From Noviherbaspirillum galbum (GTDB taxonomy: Bacteria > Pseudomonadota > Gammaproteobacteria > Burkholderiales > Burkholderiaceae_D): a stretch of DNA of 64,000 nucleotides. The notes below the pieces were generated by a model, which worked only from the letters and a program-made list of their open reading frames with translations, made no database searches and was not told the DNA's origin. The stretch spans positions 124,001 to 188,000 of the forward strand of contig NZ_JAAIVB010000012.1 in NCBI RefSeq assembly GCF_010974945.1. Reading direction: 5' to 3'. The position numbers and the translations under genes were made by a program. Below, piece after piece: positions 27,272-38,602 of the stretch (positions are counted from its first letter, which is position 1; each line of letters begins with the position of its first letter).

Positions 27272-27763
27272 TCATTCCTTCTTGATGACGCTGATCTGCC
27301 CGTCGGGCTCCATGAAGACGAGCTTGACCTTGTCGAGCGAATCGACGCCCTGCTGGCGCAGCTTGGTCCAGAGTTCGTCTTCCGAGATGAATTCCTTGCG
27401 CATGTTGCGGTAGTGCAGGCGCCCCTCGCTGACCAGCAGCAGGGGCGGAGACTCCACGAACCGCCGGACCAGGGCGGAGTGATAGCTCAGGATGTCCATC
27501 AGGAAGTTCCAGCCGATGAGGGTGGACACGAGGATCATGCCATCGGTGACGGACGTGTATTCGCCCGCCATGGCGTTCTGCGCGGCGTCGGCCACGATGA
27601 CGAAGATGAGGATGTCGGCGATGCCGACGGCGCCAACGTCGCGCCGGATGACGAAGCGGAACAGCAGGAACAGGAACCAGTACATCGCCGTGCCGCGCAC
27701 GATGAGTTCGAGCGGCGGAACGCTCAGGCCGAACATCGCATTCCAGTCGACAGCTTCGAACAT
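27272..27763 (-). CDS. DUF421/YetF-type membrane protein
   Basis: 163 residues from ATG 27763, preceded by GGAGGGG. Three transmembrane segments: ELIVRGTAMYWFLFLLFRFV, VGAVGIADILIFVIVADAAQN and DGMILVSTLIGWNFLMDIL (in parts). The C-terminal cytoplasmic domain has PPLLLVSEGRLHYRNMRKEFISEDELWTKLR (in parts), the DUF421 signature, and ends GQISVIKKE. Known relatives are in spore and stress contexts; function unknown. It follows the PRC-barrel gene by 40 bp in the same direction. Confidence 0.82.
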   Translation of the reverse strand: MFEAVDWNAMFGLSVPPLELIVRGTAMYWFLFLLFRFVIRRDVGAVGIADILIFVIVADAAQNAMAGEYTSVTDGMILVSTLIGWNFLMDILSYHSALVRRFVESPPLLLVSEGRLHYRNMRKEFISEDELWTKLRQQGVDSLDKVKLVFMEPDGQISVIKKE

Positions 27764-27803
27764 TTCCCCTCCCCGGTTTCCTGATCCGGCAAGTCCTGCC
27801 GGC

Positions 27804-28346
27804 TTACTTGCCTCCCTGTCCGCCGGATTGCCCGGCACTTCCCCCCGGCGCCGGCCGCGCGCCCGCGCCGGCCACGACGTCGCGCCAGTAGGCGTCGATG
27901 GCCGCGGCCCAGGCGGGCCGGGACATGTCGGGCCAGCGTCCGCGGTCGAAGGACGGCGCGTTGGCGATGGCGTCGCGCTCGGCCGCGAGGATGAGCCAGC
28001 GGCCGTTCTCGCTGCGCTTCAGGGCTTGCCAGGGCACGGCATGGTACTTCGCCCCGACGCCGAGCACGCCGCCGAAGTTGATCACCGCATAGGCGATCTC
28101 GCCGCGCCGCGCATCGAGCACGATGTCGCGCAGGTCGCCCACCTTGCGGCCGTCGAGGTCGCGCACCGCCATGCCGATCATCCGGCTGCTACGGGTCAGG
28201 GACGGGGCCTGGACATCCGGCCCGGCCCCTGGCTTGAGATCCGCGGCGGCCATCCCTGGAGGGCAGGCCAGCGCCATGGCCCAGGCCGCCAGCGCGCCCC
28301 GGGCCACCCGGACAGCACTGGCGGCCCGGCCGGCCCCGCCCCTCAC
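27804..28346 (-). CDS. Exported PRC-barrel protein
   Basis: 180 residues from a GTG at 28346 that overlaps the fusion gene stop (GTGA, 28343-28346). The N-terminus VRVARGALAAWAMALACPPGMAAADL is a likely signal peptide (cleavage after MAAA). The PRC-barrel (about 60-125) reads IGMAVRDLDGRKVGDLRDIVLD, then AYAVINFGGVLGVG and the PWQALK end. The C-terminal part contains WAAAIDAYWRDVVAG. The end is Gly/Gln/Ser-rich. Coupled translation with the glycosyltransferase-flavoprotein gene suggests a shared envelope role. Confidence 0.72.
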   Translation of the reverse strand: MRGGAGRAASAVRVARGALAAWAMALACPPGMAAADLKPGAGPDVQAPSLTRSSRMIGMAVRDLDGRKVGDLRDIVLDARRGEIAYAVINFGGVLGVGAKYHAVPWQALKRSENGRWLILAAERDAIANAPSFDRGRWPDMSRPAWAAAIDAYWRDVVAGAGARPAPGGSAGQSGGQGGK

Positions 28347-30961
28347 TCGGCGGCGATCGCGCTCTTCTGTTCCACCCATTTCACGCTTTCCGCGGCCTTC
28401 TTGCCGGCGATGAATGCATGGTCGGAGTTGTAGTACTCCCACTCGCTGTAGCGGCCGGCGAGAATGATGTCGTACATCGCAAGCCAGGACTTGATGGTCT
28501 CCACGTTCCGGGCGCGCGCATGGTCGTACACCACGTAGGCATAGGGCATGTCGACTTCGTGCGCGGTCAGGATGACGTCGTCGGCGCGCAGCATGCCGAC
28601 CTTGATGCAGTCGGCGATGCAGCGGTCGATCAGTTCCTGGCCGGAGAGCGGCAGCGGCTTGTACTGGTCCGAGTAGGTGATCTCGCAGGTGATGCCGAAT
28701 CCGCCTGCAGGATTGCAGTCCGGGCTGGCGTTGCCCTGCACGAAGATGCGATGGAAGATGGTCGCGTCCTCGGGATAATAGATCCAGTGCTTGTCGGTGA
28801 TGCTTTCGCGCGCCACGCCGATGTTGACGCAGCGCACCGAGATGTGCCGCAGCCCGGCCGCCGCCTGCTTCACTTCTTCCGGCGCGGCGTCGCCGATGAT
28901 CCTCACCAGCTCGGGAAGCGGCATGGTGCTGACGAGGTTGTCGTATTCCACCACCTGGCCATCGGCGAGCGTGAAGCGGTGCTCGCGCGGCGACATCGCG
29001 ACCACGTCGGCATTGAGTTCGATGCTGCCCTTGATGTGCGGCACGAAGGCTGACATCAGCGCCTGGAAGCCGCCGCGCAGCGGATAGCCGAAGCGGGCAT
29101 TGGGGCCCATCGGCTTGGCGGACGGCTCGAGCGCCCCCTCGATGATTTCCTCGAGGTTGGGCAGCGGCACGCGCCCGCCCAGCCACGAGGTTTCCATCTC
29201 GGTCAGCGGCACGGCCCACAGCTTGCGGTTGTAGGGAATGGCGAAGTGCTTGGCGATGCCCGCGCCCCAGACCTGGTAGATGAATTCCTCGAAGTTGGCG
29301 GGACTGCGCTTGTCGAGCGCGGTCACGTTGCCGCCGGTGAGCTCCATGCCATTGTCGGCGCAGCAGTCGCCGGCCTTCGCGCCGGTGGCCGGCGCGGCGA
29401 CCGCCGCCTTCGGCTGGTTGCCGTAGCGCGCCTCGATGGCGCCCATGATGCATTCCTTGATCACATCCGGCGGCAAGCCGTACAGCGCGCCCTGGAAGGG
29501 ATAGCGGGTATAGGTCTGCTTGCTGTAGATCCAGGCTTCGCGGTCCTGCCAGTGCAGGTTGGAGCCGAGCAGCGTGTCGTACATCTCGAGCACGTAGGGA
29601 TCATTCGAAAACATGATGTGGCCGGCGTGGTCGAAGGTGAAGCCCTTGTCCTTGATCGAGCGGCACCAGCCGCCCACCATGTCGTTCTTTTCGAACAGCA
29701 CCGCGTCGTGGCCGAGGTGGTAGGCGGCGGACAGGCCGGTCGGGCCGGCGCCGATGATGGCGGTGCTGGCGAAGCGCAGCGTTTCCGGCTGGCGCAGCGG
29801 GTTGACCTGCGCCAGCGTGTCGGAGAGCTCGGCGGCGTCCTGCTCTTCCTCTTCCTCCTGGCTGCGGCGCGGCGTGGTCATCATCAGCTCGTGCATCTTG
29901 TCGGCGGTGGCGTCCCAGGACGTCGAGGCGAGGATCTTGCGCATCCGCTCCACCTTGGCCACGCATTCGTCATGCGACGCCAGCAGCGCTGCTTCGCAGG
30001 CCTTGATGAAGGACGGCGCGTCGCCGGCGATGGCCACCACGTCGCTGTAGATGTCGGCCACGTCGGCCACGGGGGTGCTGACGATGGGCAGCTCGGCCGC
30101 CATGTATTCGAGCGTCTTGGTGGGGCTGATGAACTTGGTCGATTCGTTGAGCGCGAACGGCAGCAGGCAGACGTCCCAGCCGGCCAGGAAGTGTGGCAGC
30201 GCCTCGTAGGGCTGCTGCCCCATGTAGTGAATGTTCGCGGCGCGCGGCAGGCTGTCGGGACTGATCTTCACCACCGGGCCCACCAGCACGATCTGCCACT
30301 GGGCATGGGCGGCCGCGACCTGCGCGATCAGTTCGGTGTCGAAGCGCTCGTCGATCACGCCATAGAAGCCGAGGCGCGGACCGGGAATGTTCTTGTGCGC
30401 CGGGTGGGAGTTGCTGCGGTCGAGGGCCTGCACGAAGTGCGCGGCGTCGACGCTGCTCGGGAAGCAATGCACGTTGGGATGGCGATCGCGCTTGGACCGG
30501 TAGAGGCTTTGTCCGCCGGTGAACACGATGTCGGCCGCTTTCAACAATCCGCTTTCTCGCTGAAGCAGTTGTTTCGGGGCGTTCTTGAAAGCGGCCAGTT
30601 CATCCATGCAGTCATAGACCACGAGCTTCGGATCGAGCTCCTGCAGCAGCGGCAGCGCCATCGGCGTGTAGAACCAGGCGATGTGGTCCTGGTAGTCGCG
30701 CGCGACCTGCCTGACGAGCTGGCGCAGGTAGGGAAGATGGTCGTCATGGAAACCGGGCATGTCGACCGGGGTTTGCGGCTTGCAGACGAGGATGCCGGGG
30801 GCCGGCGAATACGTCTTCAGGTGCGGCTCGCCGGAATGGAACTCGGGCTCCTCGATGACCACGATAGGGTGGTGCTTGGCAAGCCGCGACAACAGATGCT
30901 GCGGGCGCTGGTACACGAAATCCCAACGCAAATGCGAAAAAACGATGATTGCAGAAGCCAT
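28343..30961 (-). CDS. Fusion of a glycosyltransferase with a UDP-galactopyranose-mutase-like flavoprotein
   Basis: 872 residues. Residues 1-360 are a GT-B glycosyltransferase: SHLRWDFVYQRPQHLLSRLA at the start, LGFYGVIDERFD and a donor part KFISPTKTLEYMAAELPIVSTP. A very acidic linker (EEEEEQDAAE) lies near 368-378. Residues 398-872 are an FAD protein: AIIGAGPTGLSAAYHLG, LFEKNDMVGGWCRSI, FDHAGHIMFSNDPYV, with the mutase-like W-x-Y-P pattern as TYTRYPFQGALYGLP, and PYAYVVYDHARARNVETI at the end. Both parts look complete. The FAD half may isomerise or oxidise the donor sugar used by the first half. Followed by an exported PRC-barrel gene with GTGA overlap. The start has no sigma-54 site. Confidence 0.85.
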   Translation of the reverse strand: MASAIIVFSHLRWDFVYQRPQHLLSRLAKHHPIVVIEEPEFHSGEPHLKTYSPAPGILVCKPQTPVDMPGFHDDHLPYLRQLVRQVARDYQDHIAWFYTPMALPLLQELDPKLVVYDCMDELAAFKNAPKQLLQRESGLLKAADIVFTGGQSLYRSKRDRHPNVHCFPSSVDAAHFVQALDRSNSHPAHKNIPGPRLGFYGVIDERFDTELIAQVAAAHAQWQIVLVGPVVKISPDSLPRAANIHYMGQQPYEALPHFLAGWDVCLLPFALNESTKFISPTKTLEYMAAELPIVSTPVADVADIYSDVVAIAGDAPSFIKACEAALLASHDECVAKVERMRKILASTSWDATADKMHELMMTTPRRSQEEEEEQDAAELSDTLAQVNPLRQPETLRFASTAIIGAGPTGLSAAYHLGHDAVLFEKNDMVGGWCRSIKDKGFTFDHAGHIMFSNDPYVLEMYDTLLGSNLHWQDREAWIYSKQTYTRYPFQGALYGLPPDVIKECIMGAIEARYGNQPKAAVAAPATGAKAGDCCADNGMELTGGNVTALDKRSPANFEEFIYQVWGAGIAKHFAIPYNRKLWAVPLTEMETSWLGGRVPLPNLEEIIEGALEPSAKPMGPNARFGYPLRGGFQALMSAFVPHIKGSIELNADVVAMSPREHRFTLADGQVVEYDNLVSTMPLPELVRIIGDAAPEEVKQAAAGLRHISVRCVNIGVARESITDKHWIYYPEDATIFHRIFVQGNASPDCNPAGGFGITCEITYSDQYKPLPLSGQELIDRCIADCIKVGMLRADDVILTAHEVDMPYAYVVYDHARARNVETIKSWLAMYDIILAGRYSEWEYYNSDHAFIAGKKAAESVKWVEQKSAIAAE

Positions 30962-31778
30962 GCTATCTCCTTGCCGGGAAAATCAATGTGTTGAAGTCGA
31001 ATGCAGCGTTTGCCGCCATGGCGGCACGCATGGAATGAACTATGTGGGTCAGCCCTCCCCGAGCCCGCTGCCCCGCCTCGAGGGCGGCAGCATGCACGGT
31101 GCCTGATGGGAGACCGTGCATCATGCAAGGCCTACGCAAGACCCGTGCCGCGTCTCTCGCCGGACAAGGTTTCCGGATGGCACGCATTGCATGCGGACAA
31201 GGCCGGCCCGTCCCGTCACGCATGGCGCGTTGCGCGGGCAGGAAAAGACGACACCGATCTCGGACATGGGCTGGACAATGGGCAAAAGGCAACGGGCGTG
31301 GCCGCGTGGCTCCGGCAGCGTTACCGGAGGGGCTGGCGTCTCGGCGACGAGACTGGGTCAACTATACGAACGAAGAAAGTTTCCGCGCTGATTTGCCTCA
31401 ATAGGACTCGGCCATGCTTGTTGACGCAGCCCACGTGCGCGCGAGAGGGCGGTCGGTATGCTTTCTGCTTGATATGGCAGACGAGCAGAGAGGCCCCGGC
31501 CGGCAACTTCCCCGCGCCGCGAGACGCCAGGCAGCAGGAGAGGCGATTTCCCGCGTTTCATGTTGCCCGCGAAATAGTGACAAATGTGTAAAAAGGAAGC
31601 GGCGATGTAATCGTTACCCACGCTGCTTCCGACATGTTTGTTCCGGCGCGCGAACCGGACTCCGAACTCGATGACATACATATCGCGCCGCCGGGAACGT
31701 GCCGCGGCACAAGCATGACGGCCGGCGCGAAGAAGGATCCACCAGGACACCACCACAGCTTGCAGAGAGAGAAACGAT
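30962..31778. other. Long intergenic region between the fusion gene and galU
   Basis: An 817 bp divergent gap, the longest in the window. It has an inverted repeat TGCACGGT/ACCGTGCA (31093-31100, 31113-31120), a TGACAAATGTGTAAAAAGG AT-rich stretch near 31577-31596, and only a weak sigma-54-like match (GG/GC at 31455 and 31467). Open frames there show no recognisable protein. It probably holds the promoters of both flanking genes. Confidence 0.5.
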
Positions 31779-32684
31779 ATGACAAAAATCCGTAAAGCAG
31801 TATTCCCGGTCGCCGGATTCGGAACGCGGTTTTTGCCGGCGACCAAGGCATCTCCCAAGGAAATGCTGCCGGTCGTCGACAAGCCGCTCATCCAGTACGC
31901 CGTCGAGGAAGCGGCCGCTGCCGGGATCACCGAGATCATCTTCATCACCGGCCGCAGCAAGCGCACGATCGAAGATCACTTCGACAAGGCCTACGAGCTC
32001 GAAGCCGAACTCGCGGCGCACGGCAAGCTGAAGCTGCTCAAGGAAGTCCAGTCGCTGCTCCCGGAAAACATGCATTACTCCTACGTGCGCCAGAGCGAGA
32101 TGCTGGGCCTCGGCCACGCCGTGCTCTGCGCCAGGCCGCTGATCGGCGACGAGCCCTTCGCGGTGGTGCTGGCGGACGACCTGATCGAGGCCGATGTCTC
32201 GGTGCTCAAGCAGATGGTTGACATCTACGAGCAGCACGAAGCGTCGATCATCGGCGTGCAGAACGTTCCGCTCGAGCAGACCAGTTCGTACGGCATCGTG
32301 CGTCCGCAGTCGATGGGCGTGCGCATGCACCGCATCGCGGACATCGTGGAAAAGCCCCAGCCGGAAAATGCGCCGTCCACGCTGGGCGTGGTCGGGCGCT
32401 ACGTGTTCCGCCCCGAACTCTTCAACTATCTCGAGAACGTCAAGCCCGGCGCGGGCGGAGAGATCCAGCTGACCGATGCCATCGCGGCGATGCTCGCCGA
32501 TCACCCGGCGCTGGCCTACGAGTTCAAGGGCCGGCGCTACGATTGCGGATCGAAGATCGGCTACCTCGAAGCCACCGTGGTGCATGCGCTCAAGCATCCG
32601 CAGGTGGCCGAGCAGTTCGCCGCCTTCCTCTCCACCTTGGACCTGAACGTGAATCAAAAGAAAGTCAGCAACGAAACCAATTGA
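31779..32684 (+). CDS. galU: UTP-glucose-1-phosphate uridylyltransferase
   Basis: 301 residues, usual length. [20 protein letters not shown] and [15 protein letters not shown] are the nucleotide and catalytic motifs; VVLADDLIE carries the metal Asp, and [19 protein letters not shown] and GEIQLTDAI are family marks. It makes UDP-glucose from UTP and glucose-1-phosphate for exopolysaccharide, LPS and trehalose pathways, and so feeds the sugar genes on both sides. GAGAGAAACGAT precedes the ATG. Confidence 0.96.
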   Translation: MTKIRKAVFPVAGFGTRFLPATKASPKEMLPVVDKPLIQYAVEEAAAAGITEIIFITGRSKRTIEDHFDKAYELEAELAAHGKLKLLKEVQSLLPENMHYSYVRQSEMLGLGHAVLCARPLIGDEPFAVVLADDLIEADVSVLKQMVDIYEQHEASIIGVQNVPLEQTSSYGIVRPQSMGVRMHRIADIVEKPQPENAPSTLGVVGRYVFRPELFNYLENVKPGAGGEIQLTDAIAAMLADHPALAYEFKGRRYDCGSKIGYLEATVVHALKHPQVAEQFAAFLSTLDLNVNQKKVSNETN

Positions 32685-32930
32685 GCCCCGCCCGGGGCGG
32701 GCCTTCCCGGCCACGCTCCGGCGGAACATTGATCAACCCTGCTACCGGGCCGGCCCGCCGGTCCGTATCGAGGCACACCTGATGACTGCGGCAACCCGCT
32801 TCGCGCTTCCGACCCATCCTGCCCGGCCCGCCGGGCAAGGCGGTGCCGGACGCCGGGCGCGCGCGGCCATCGGGCAGGTGTCCCTGCCGGACGCCGCCAG
32901 CCGGCGCCGGCGGCGGGATTTTCGAACACC

Positions 32931-35012
32931 ATGGCGGCACTAGGCAAGCACCAGTCCAAGGACGCACAGGATCATTATTCGCGGACCCGGTCGAAAGAAC
33001 GCGGGACCCGCGCTTTCCATGACCCCGCCTCCGCCTCCACAATCATGTCAGCCTCTTCCAGCATTCCCGCCAGCGCCTCCCTGCCTCTCGCCGTGCTGCG
33101 CCTGGGCCGGGACTACCGCGTCAGCTTCCTCAGCCAGGCGCAGGCGGAAGTCTTCGGCTACCGCGCCGTCGACCTGCTGGGAAAGCGCCTGTCCGACGTC
33201 GTCGGGCAGGAAGCATTCGAGCACATGCGGCCGTCGCTGGACGCCGCCTTCGACGGCCATGCGGCGCAGCGCCAGATCGTGCTGCGCGACCATGCCTCCA
33301 GGGAGCGGCACATCCAGTTCACCCTGCTGCCAGACGGCGAGGAAGACCATGACGGCGCGCTGGTCGCGGTGATCGCCGACGTCACCAGCCTCATGCCGGC
33401 GCCGCGGGTCGACAGCGAATTCCGTACGCTGGTGGAAAACTCTCCCGACATCGTCTCGCGGCTCGACCGTGCGATGCGCCACGTGTACGTCAATGCCGCC
33501 ACCGAGCAGCTGGCCGGCATCCGGGCCGAGGAATGGATAGGCAAGACCAAGGCTGAGCTGGGCCTGCCCGAGGTGACGGTCAGGGCCTGGGACCAGGCCA
33601 TCCAGGCCGCGTTCGACACCGGCGAGGTGCAGCACTTCGAATTCGAATTGCCGGCCTCGGCGGCGACGCGTTATTTCTCCGGCCGGGCCATTCCCGAGCG
33701 GGGTCCGGACGGGCAGATCGGCTCCGTGATCGGACTCGCCTACGACGTGACCGAACGCACCCGCATCCAGAAGGAAAACGACGACCTGCTCGGACGCGAG
33801 CGCGCGGCGCGCATCCAGGCCGAGACGGCGGCCAGGGCGCGCGACGAATTCCTCTCGGTGGTTTCCCATGAGCTGCGCGCGCCCCTCAACGGCATCCAGA
33901 GCTGGGCGCACGTCCTGGAAAACTACATCAAGGACATCACCGGCGTTCCGCTGGCGCAGCGGGCGCTGCAAGGCATCAAGACCGGCGTGAGCCAGCAGGT
34001 GCGGCTGATCGAAGATCTGCTCGACGTGACGCGCATGATGAGCGGCCGCCTGCGCCTCGTGATGCAGCCGCATGCCTTGCTGCCCCTGCTGGAATCCGCG
34101 GTCGACAGCGTGCGCGACCTCGCCGCCGCCAAGAAGGTCAGCCTGCATTGCGACTACCGCGTGACCACCGAGCAGATCAACGGGGATTCTGACCGCGTCC
34201 AGCAAGTCATCTGGAACCTGTTGAGCAATGCCATCAAGTTCACCCAGTCCGCCGGCAACGTGTGGATCAGCGCCGCCCAAGCCGAAGGCATGATCGCGGT
34301 CTCGGTGCGCGACGACGGCATCGGCATCTCACCGGACTTCCTGCCCCACCTGTTCAACCGCTTCAGCCAGGAAGATACGTCGAGCACGCGCAGCCAGAGC
34401 GGCCTCGGGCTGGGCCTCTACCTGGTCAGGCACCTGTCGGAACTGCATGGCGGCCGGGTCCGGGTGGAAAGCGAAGGCGAAGGCCGCGGCACGACCTTCA
34501 CGGTGGAGTTACCTTTGCTCCACCGCACCGACAAATACGCGGCTGTGAATGCGCTCGAGAACAACGTCATTTCCAATCTCGCGCTGCCCTCCCTGTCCGG
34601 GCTGCGCATCCTGCTCGTCGACGACCAGGCGGAGGCGCGCGAATCGCTCTCCATCCTGCTCACCGCGGCCGGTGCCAATATCCATGCCGCTTCCTGCGGC
34701 AGGGAAGTCACGGACTGGCTCGCCACCCTCGCGCCGGACGCCATGCCCGACGTGCTCATCTGCGACATCGCGATGCCGGAGGAAGATGGTTACGCGGTGT
34801 TGCGCAAGCTGCGCCACTGGTCGCCCGACGGCCAGAGCCGGCCGCTGCAACGCATGCCCGCGCTCGCGCTGACCGCCTTCGCCGAACGCGAAGACCGGAT
34901 CCGCGCGCTTACCGCGGGCTTCCAGATGCATCTCACGAAACCGGTTGCGCCGGAAGAATTAATCGTGGTGGTGAATACCATGGCGCCGCGGAACAGGATC
35001 CCGGCGGGGTGA
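32931..35012 (+). CDS. Hybrid sensor histidine kinase (PAS-PAS-HisKA-HATPase-REC)
   Basis: 693 residues from ATG 32931; an ATG at 33045 would remove a low-complexity tail of 38 residues and neither has a clear ribosome site. No transmembrane helix, so it is a cytoplasmic sensor. Two PAS domains (about 50-155 and 163-280), a coiled linker, the HisKA box VVSHELRAPLNG with His about 313, then the ATPase NLLSNAIKFTQ, DDGIGISPDFLPHLFNRFSQ and GLGLGLYLVRHLSELHGG. The C-terminal receiver (about 545-680) has LLVDDQAEARES, DVLICDIAMPEEDGY and the conserved Lys HLTKPV. The convergent sigma-54 response regulator is the likely partner. Confidence 0.88.
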   Translation: MAALGKHQSKDAQDHYSRTRSKERGTRAFHDPASASTIMSASSSIPASASLPLAVLRLGRDYRVSFLSQAQAEVFGYRAVDLLGKRLSDVVGQEAFEHMRPSLDAAFDGHAAQRQIVLRDHASRERHIQFTLLPDGEEDHDGALVAVIADVTSLMPAPRVDSEFRTLVENSPDIVSRLDRAMRHVYVNAATEQLAGIRAEEWIGKTKAELGLPEVTVRAWDQAIQAAFDTGEVQHFEFELPASAATRYFSGRAIPERGPDGQIGSVIGLAYDVTERTRIQKENDDLLGRERAARIQAETAARARDEFLSVVSHELRAPLNGIQSWAHVLENYIKDITGVPLAQRALQGIKTGVSQQVRLIEDLLDVTRMMSGRLRLVMQPHALLPLLESAVDSVRDLAAAKKVSLHCDYRVTTEQINGDSDRVQQVIWNLLSNAIKFTQSAGNVWISAAQAEGMIAVSVRDDGIGISPDFLPHLFNRFSQEDTSSTRSQSGLGLGLYLVRHLSELHGGRVRVESEGEGRGTTFTVELPLLHRTDKYAAVNALENNVISNLALPSLSGLRILLVDDQAEARESLSILLTAAGANIHAASCGREVTDWLATLAPDAMPDVLICDIAMPEEDGYAVLRKLRHWSPDGQSRPLQRMPALALTAFAEREDRIRALTAGFQMHLTKPVAPEELIVVVNTMAPRNRIPAG

Positions 35013-35030
35013 AGGTGGGTCGTTCGCCTT

Positions 35031-35059
35031 GGCTCCCTCTCCTTGAAAGGAAGGGAGCC
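35031..35059. terminator. Hairpin between the convergent kinase and response regulator genes
   Basis: Arms GGCTCCCT (35031-35038) and AGGGAGCC (35052-35059) with further pairing TCCTT/AAGGA inside. No T-run; probably a shared 3' end structure. Confidence 0.45.
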
Positions 35060-35079
35060 CGAGGCCGGGCGGCGTTGAA

Positions 35080-36477
<1,398 letters not shown>

Positions 36478-36840
36478 GGTTCGGTATCTCTTTCTAGTCT
36501 CAGTGAAGCGTAGCAGGTTCGGCGCAGCCTTCATCTGCCCTATCGCAATGGCGAGGAGGGAATGCGACCGCTGCCTTTTTCTTTTTGGAGAGAGCTTGAC
36601 TCGGAACCCGCACGCGGCATTTGGTTCCGGAATTGACATGCAAAAACGAGAAAGAACGCAGCTACCCGGCAGCGCCTGCCATTGCCCCTGTCTTTACCGC
36701 ATGCCTGCGCAGGTGGCCTGCGTTGGCGGGGAACAATGCCGCGTTGCCGGGTATGCCCGACTGCCGGAAGTGCCGGCGGTCAAGCCATGTGCGAATACCG
36801 CAGGACCGTCACGCGAAGTGTCGGAACCTGCCAGACTGCA
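36478..36840. other. Intergenic region upstream of the response regulator gene
   Basis: A 363 bp gap between two leftward genes. It contains a dyad GGAACC ... GGTTCC (36603-36608 and 36623-36628) and an AT-rich patch near 36577-36590. No gene or clear promoter could be supported. Confidence 0.4.
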
Positions 36841-37053
36841 TTACTTCGAGGTGCCGCTGGAAGAGCCGCTCGTGGAGCCGGTACCGGTGGTGCCGCTCGA
36901 GCCGGAAGACTTCGAGGAGCCGGACATGCTGGAGCCCGACGTACCGCTTGCGCCAGACGAAGAGTCGCCGGCACGACGATCGCAACCAGTGAAGGCAACG
37001 CCCAGGGCAGCAACGACCAGCAAGACCGACGAAGTTTTAGCGATGGACTTCAT
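36841..37053 (-). CDS. Small serine/glycine-rich lipoprotein
   Basis: 70 residues from ATG 37053, with AGGAACAACA before it. MKSIAKTSSVLLVVAALGVAF is followed by a lipobox FTGC-like Cys. The mature 45 residues are nearly all Ser, Gly and Thr (repeats of SGSS/SGTTGTGS), so it is disordered, perhaps a surface spacer. It lies between the two sigma-54 activator genes. Confidence 0.6.
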   Translation of the reverse strand: MKSIAKTSSVLLVVAALGVAFTGCDRRAGDSSSGASGTSGSSMSGSSKSSGSSGTTGTGSTSGSSSGTSK

Positions 37054-37581
37054 TGTTGTTCCTTTCATAAAAAATGGAAGTTGTGACGTTCTTGACTCTT
37101 GGGCTTGCGAGAAGTTCTTCTTTTTTTGTCAAAGCCGGGTAACTGAATGTGACAACACGCATGCCCTCGGGCTTATCCTTGCGGGGTTTGCCGTAGAGGC
37201 TGCAACCGGCCCGCGGCGTAAAACTTTGCGCATCCGGATGGGTCTTAAGAACGTGAAGGTCTATTCCTGTCGCATGACATGCCTTGCTCGCCCGAGGCGA
37301 TGACGATGAGCGGCCGGCCCCCTGCCCCATTGCCCTGCCGTCCAAATCGTCGTTTCCTGCCCGCCCGGCTCTCGCATGAGCCAGCTCAACCAGATCCCGC
37401 CGCCGCGGCGCGAGCCTCTCGCCCGGCGCAACGACAATGAATTAGCGCAAGCGATCTCCCGGGCGAAGATGTAACAATCGTCCAACCTGTCATGTCCCAT
37501 GCCGGAGCGCCCGGCCCGGGCGGCTGGCGGCAGGATGCGTTCATCACGCGGCGAGTGTCTCGCCGAACCTTTGGAAACAAG

Positions 37582-38532
37582 ATGTCCGTCGATAAATCAA
37601 TGAAGCGCTTTGGCATGATGTACGGCTCCTCCCCGATGATGGAGCGTCTCTATGAACAGATCGAGCGCGTTTCGGCAACCGATGCCACCGTGCTGCTGGT
37701 AGGAGAAAGCGGCACCGGCAAGGAACTCGTTGCCAACGCGATCCATCGCCAGAGCATGCGCAAGGACCAGCCCTTCGTCGCCGTGAACTGCGGCGCGATA
37801 CCGGCGCACCTGATCGAGGCCGCGCTCTTCGGGCACGAGAAGGGCAGCTTCACCGGCGCGATGCGCCAGCACGTGGGGTACTTCGAGCACGCCTCCGGCG
37901 GCACGCTGTTCCTCGATGAAATCACCGAGATGCCGGTCGACATGCAGGTCAAGCTGCTTCGTGTGCTCGAATCGGGCCGCTTCTCGCGCGTCGGCGGCGA
38001 CAATGAGGTGGCGGTCGACGTGCGCCTCATCGCGGCGACCAACCGCGACCTGGAAACCGCGGTCAAGCAAGGCAACCTGCGCGAGGACCTGATGTACCGC
38101 CTCGCCGTGTTTCCGGTCCGCATTCCGCCGCTGCGCGAGCGCGGCACCGACATCGAGCTGCTGGCGCAGCAATTCCTGGCGGAGCTCAACGAGAAGGACA
38201 AGACGCAGAAGGTGTTCTCGCGCAATTCGCTCGACGTCATCCGTTCCTATTCGTGGCCGGGCAACGTGCGCGAACTCAAGAACGTCGTCCACCGCGCCTT
38301 CATCCTCGGCACCGACACGCTGGATATCGATGAATGCATCTCCGAACTGGCGGTGAAGAAACCCACGGTCCAGGACGGCTACCTGAACTTCTTCGTCGGC
38401 ACGCCGCTGGCCGACGCCCAGCGAGAGATCATCCTCGCCACGCTCAAGCATTACAGCGGCAACAAGCGCCTCACCGCCGAGGCGCTGGGCATCAGCCTGA
38501 AGACGCTCTACAACCGCCTGAAGGAATACTGA
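37582..38532 (+). CDS. Sigma-54 activator lacking a receiver domain
   Basis: 316 residues from ATG 37582 (GGAAACAAG upstream). The protein begins directly with the AAA+ domain: [23 protein letters not shown] (in parts), Walker [10 protein letters not shown], contact loop EKGSFTGA, Walker [19 protein letters not shown]. It ends with Fis-type [23 protein letters not shown]. It is closely related in sequence to the regulator at 35080, so it may be a duplicated copy that lost its receiver, active without phosphorylation or controlled by a partner, as in PspF/HrpS-type activators. Confidence 0.9.
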   Translation: MSVDKSMKRFGMMYGSSPMMERLYEQIERVSATDATVLLVGESGTGKELVANAIHRQSMRKDQPFVAVNCGAIPAHLIEAALFGHEKGSFTGAMRQHVGYFEHASGGTLFLDEITEMPVDMQVKLLRVLESGRFSRVGGDNEVAVDVRLIAATNRDLETAVKQGNLREDLMYRLAVFPVRIPPLRERGTDIELLAQQFLAELNEKDKTQKVFSRNSLDVIRSYSWPGNVRELKNVVHRAFILGTDTLDIDECISELAVKKPTVQDGYLNFFVGTPLADAQREIILATLKHYSGNKRLTAEALGISLKTLYNRLKEY

Positions 38533-38602
38533 CGCCATGGCGGCTGGCGGCAACGATCGCCGCCATGGCATGCCTGCTTACCGCCGTGCCGCGGCACCGA
38601 CA

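Noticed and set aside
27804-29453. A 549-codon leftward frame running into the flavoprotein gene
   Set aside because: Only its last 180 codons look coding (exported PRC-barrel); the rest is antiframe to the glycosyltransferase-flavoprotein gene on the same strand.
31454-31469. Possible sigma-54 site upstream of galU (CGGTAT-N5-CTGCT)
   Set aside because: Only 7 of 11 matches and about 310 nt from the start codon; too weak to list.
30962-31778. Possible hidden gene in the 817 bp gap before galU
   Set aside because: Frames on both strands lack ribosome sites, recognisable domains and codon bias.
36841-37068. ATG 37068 as start of the small lipoprotein
   Set aside because: ATG 37053 has the ribosome site AGGAACAACA at proper distance and gives a standard lipoprotein signal.
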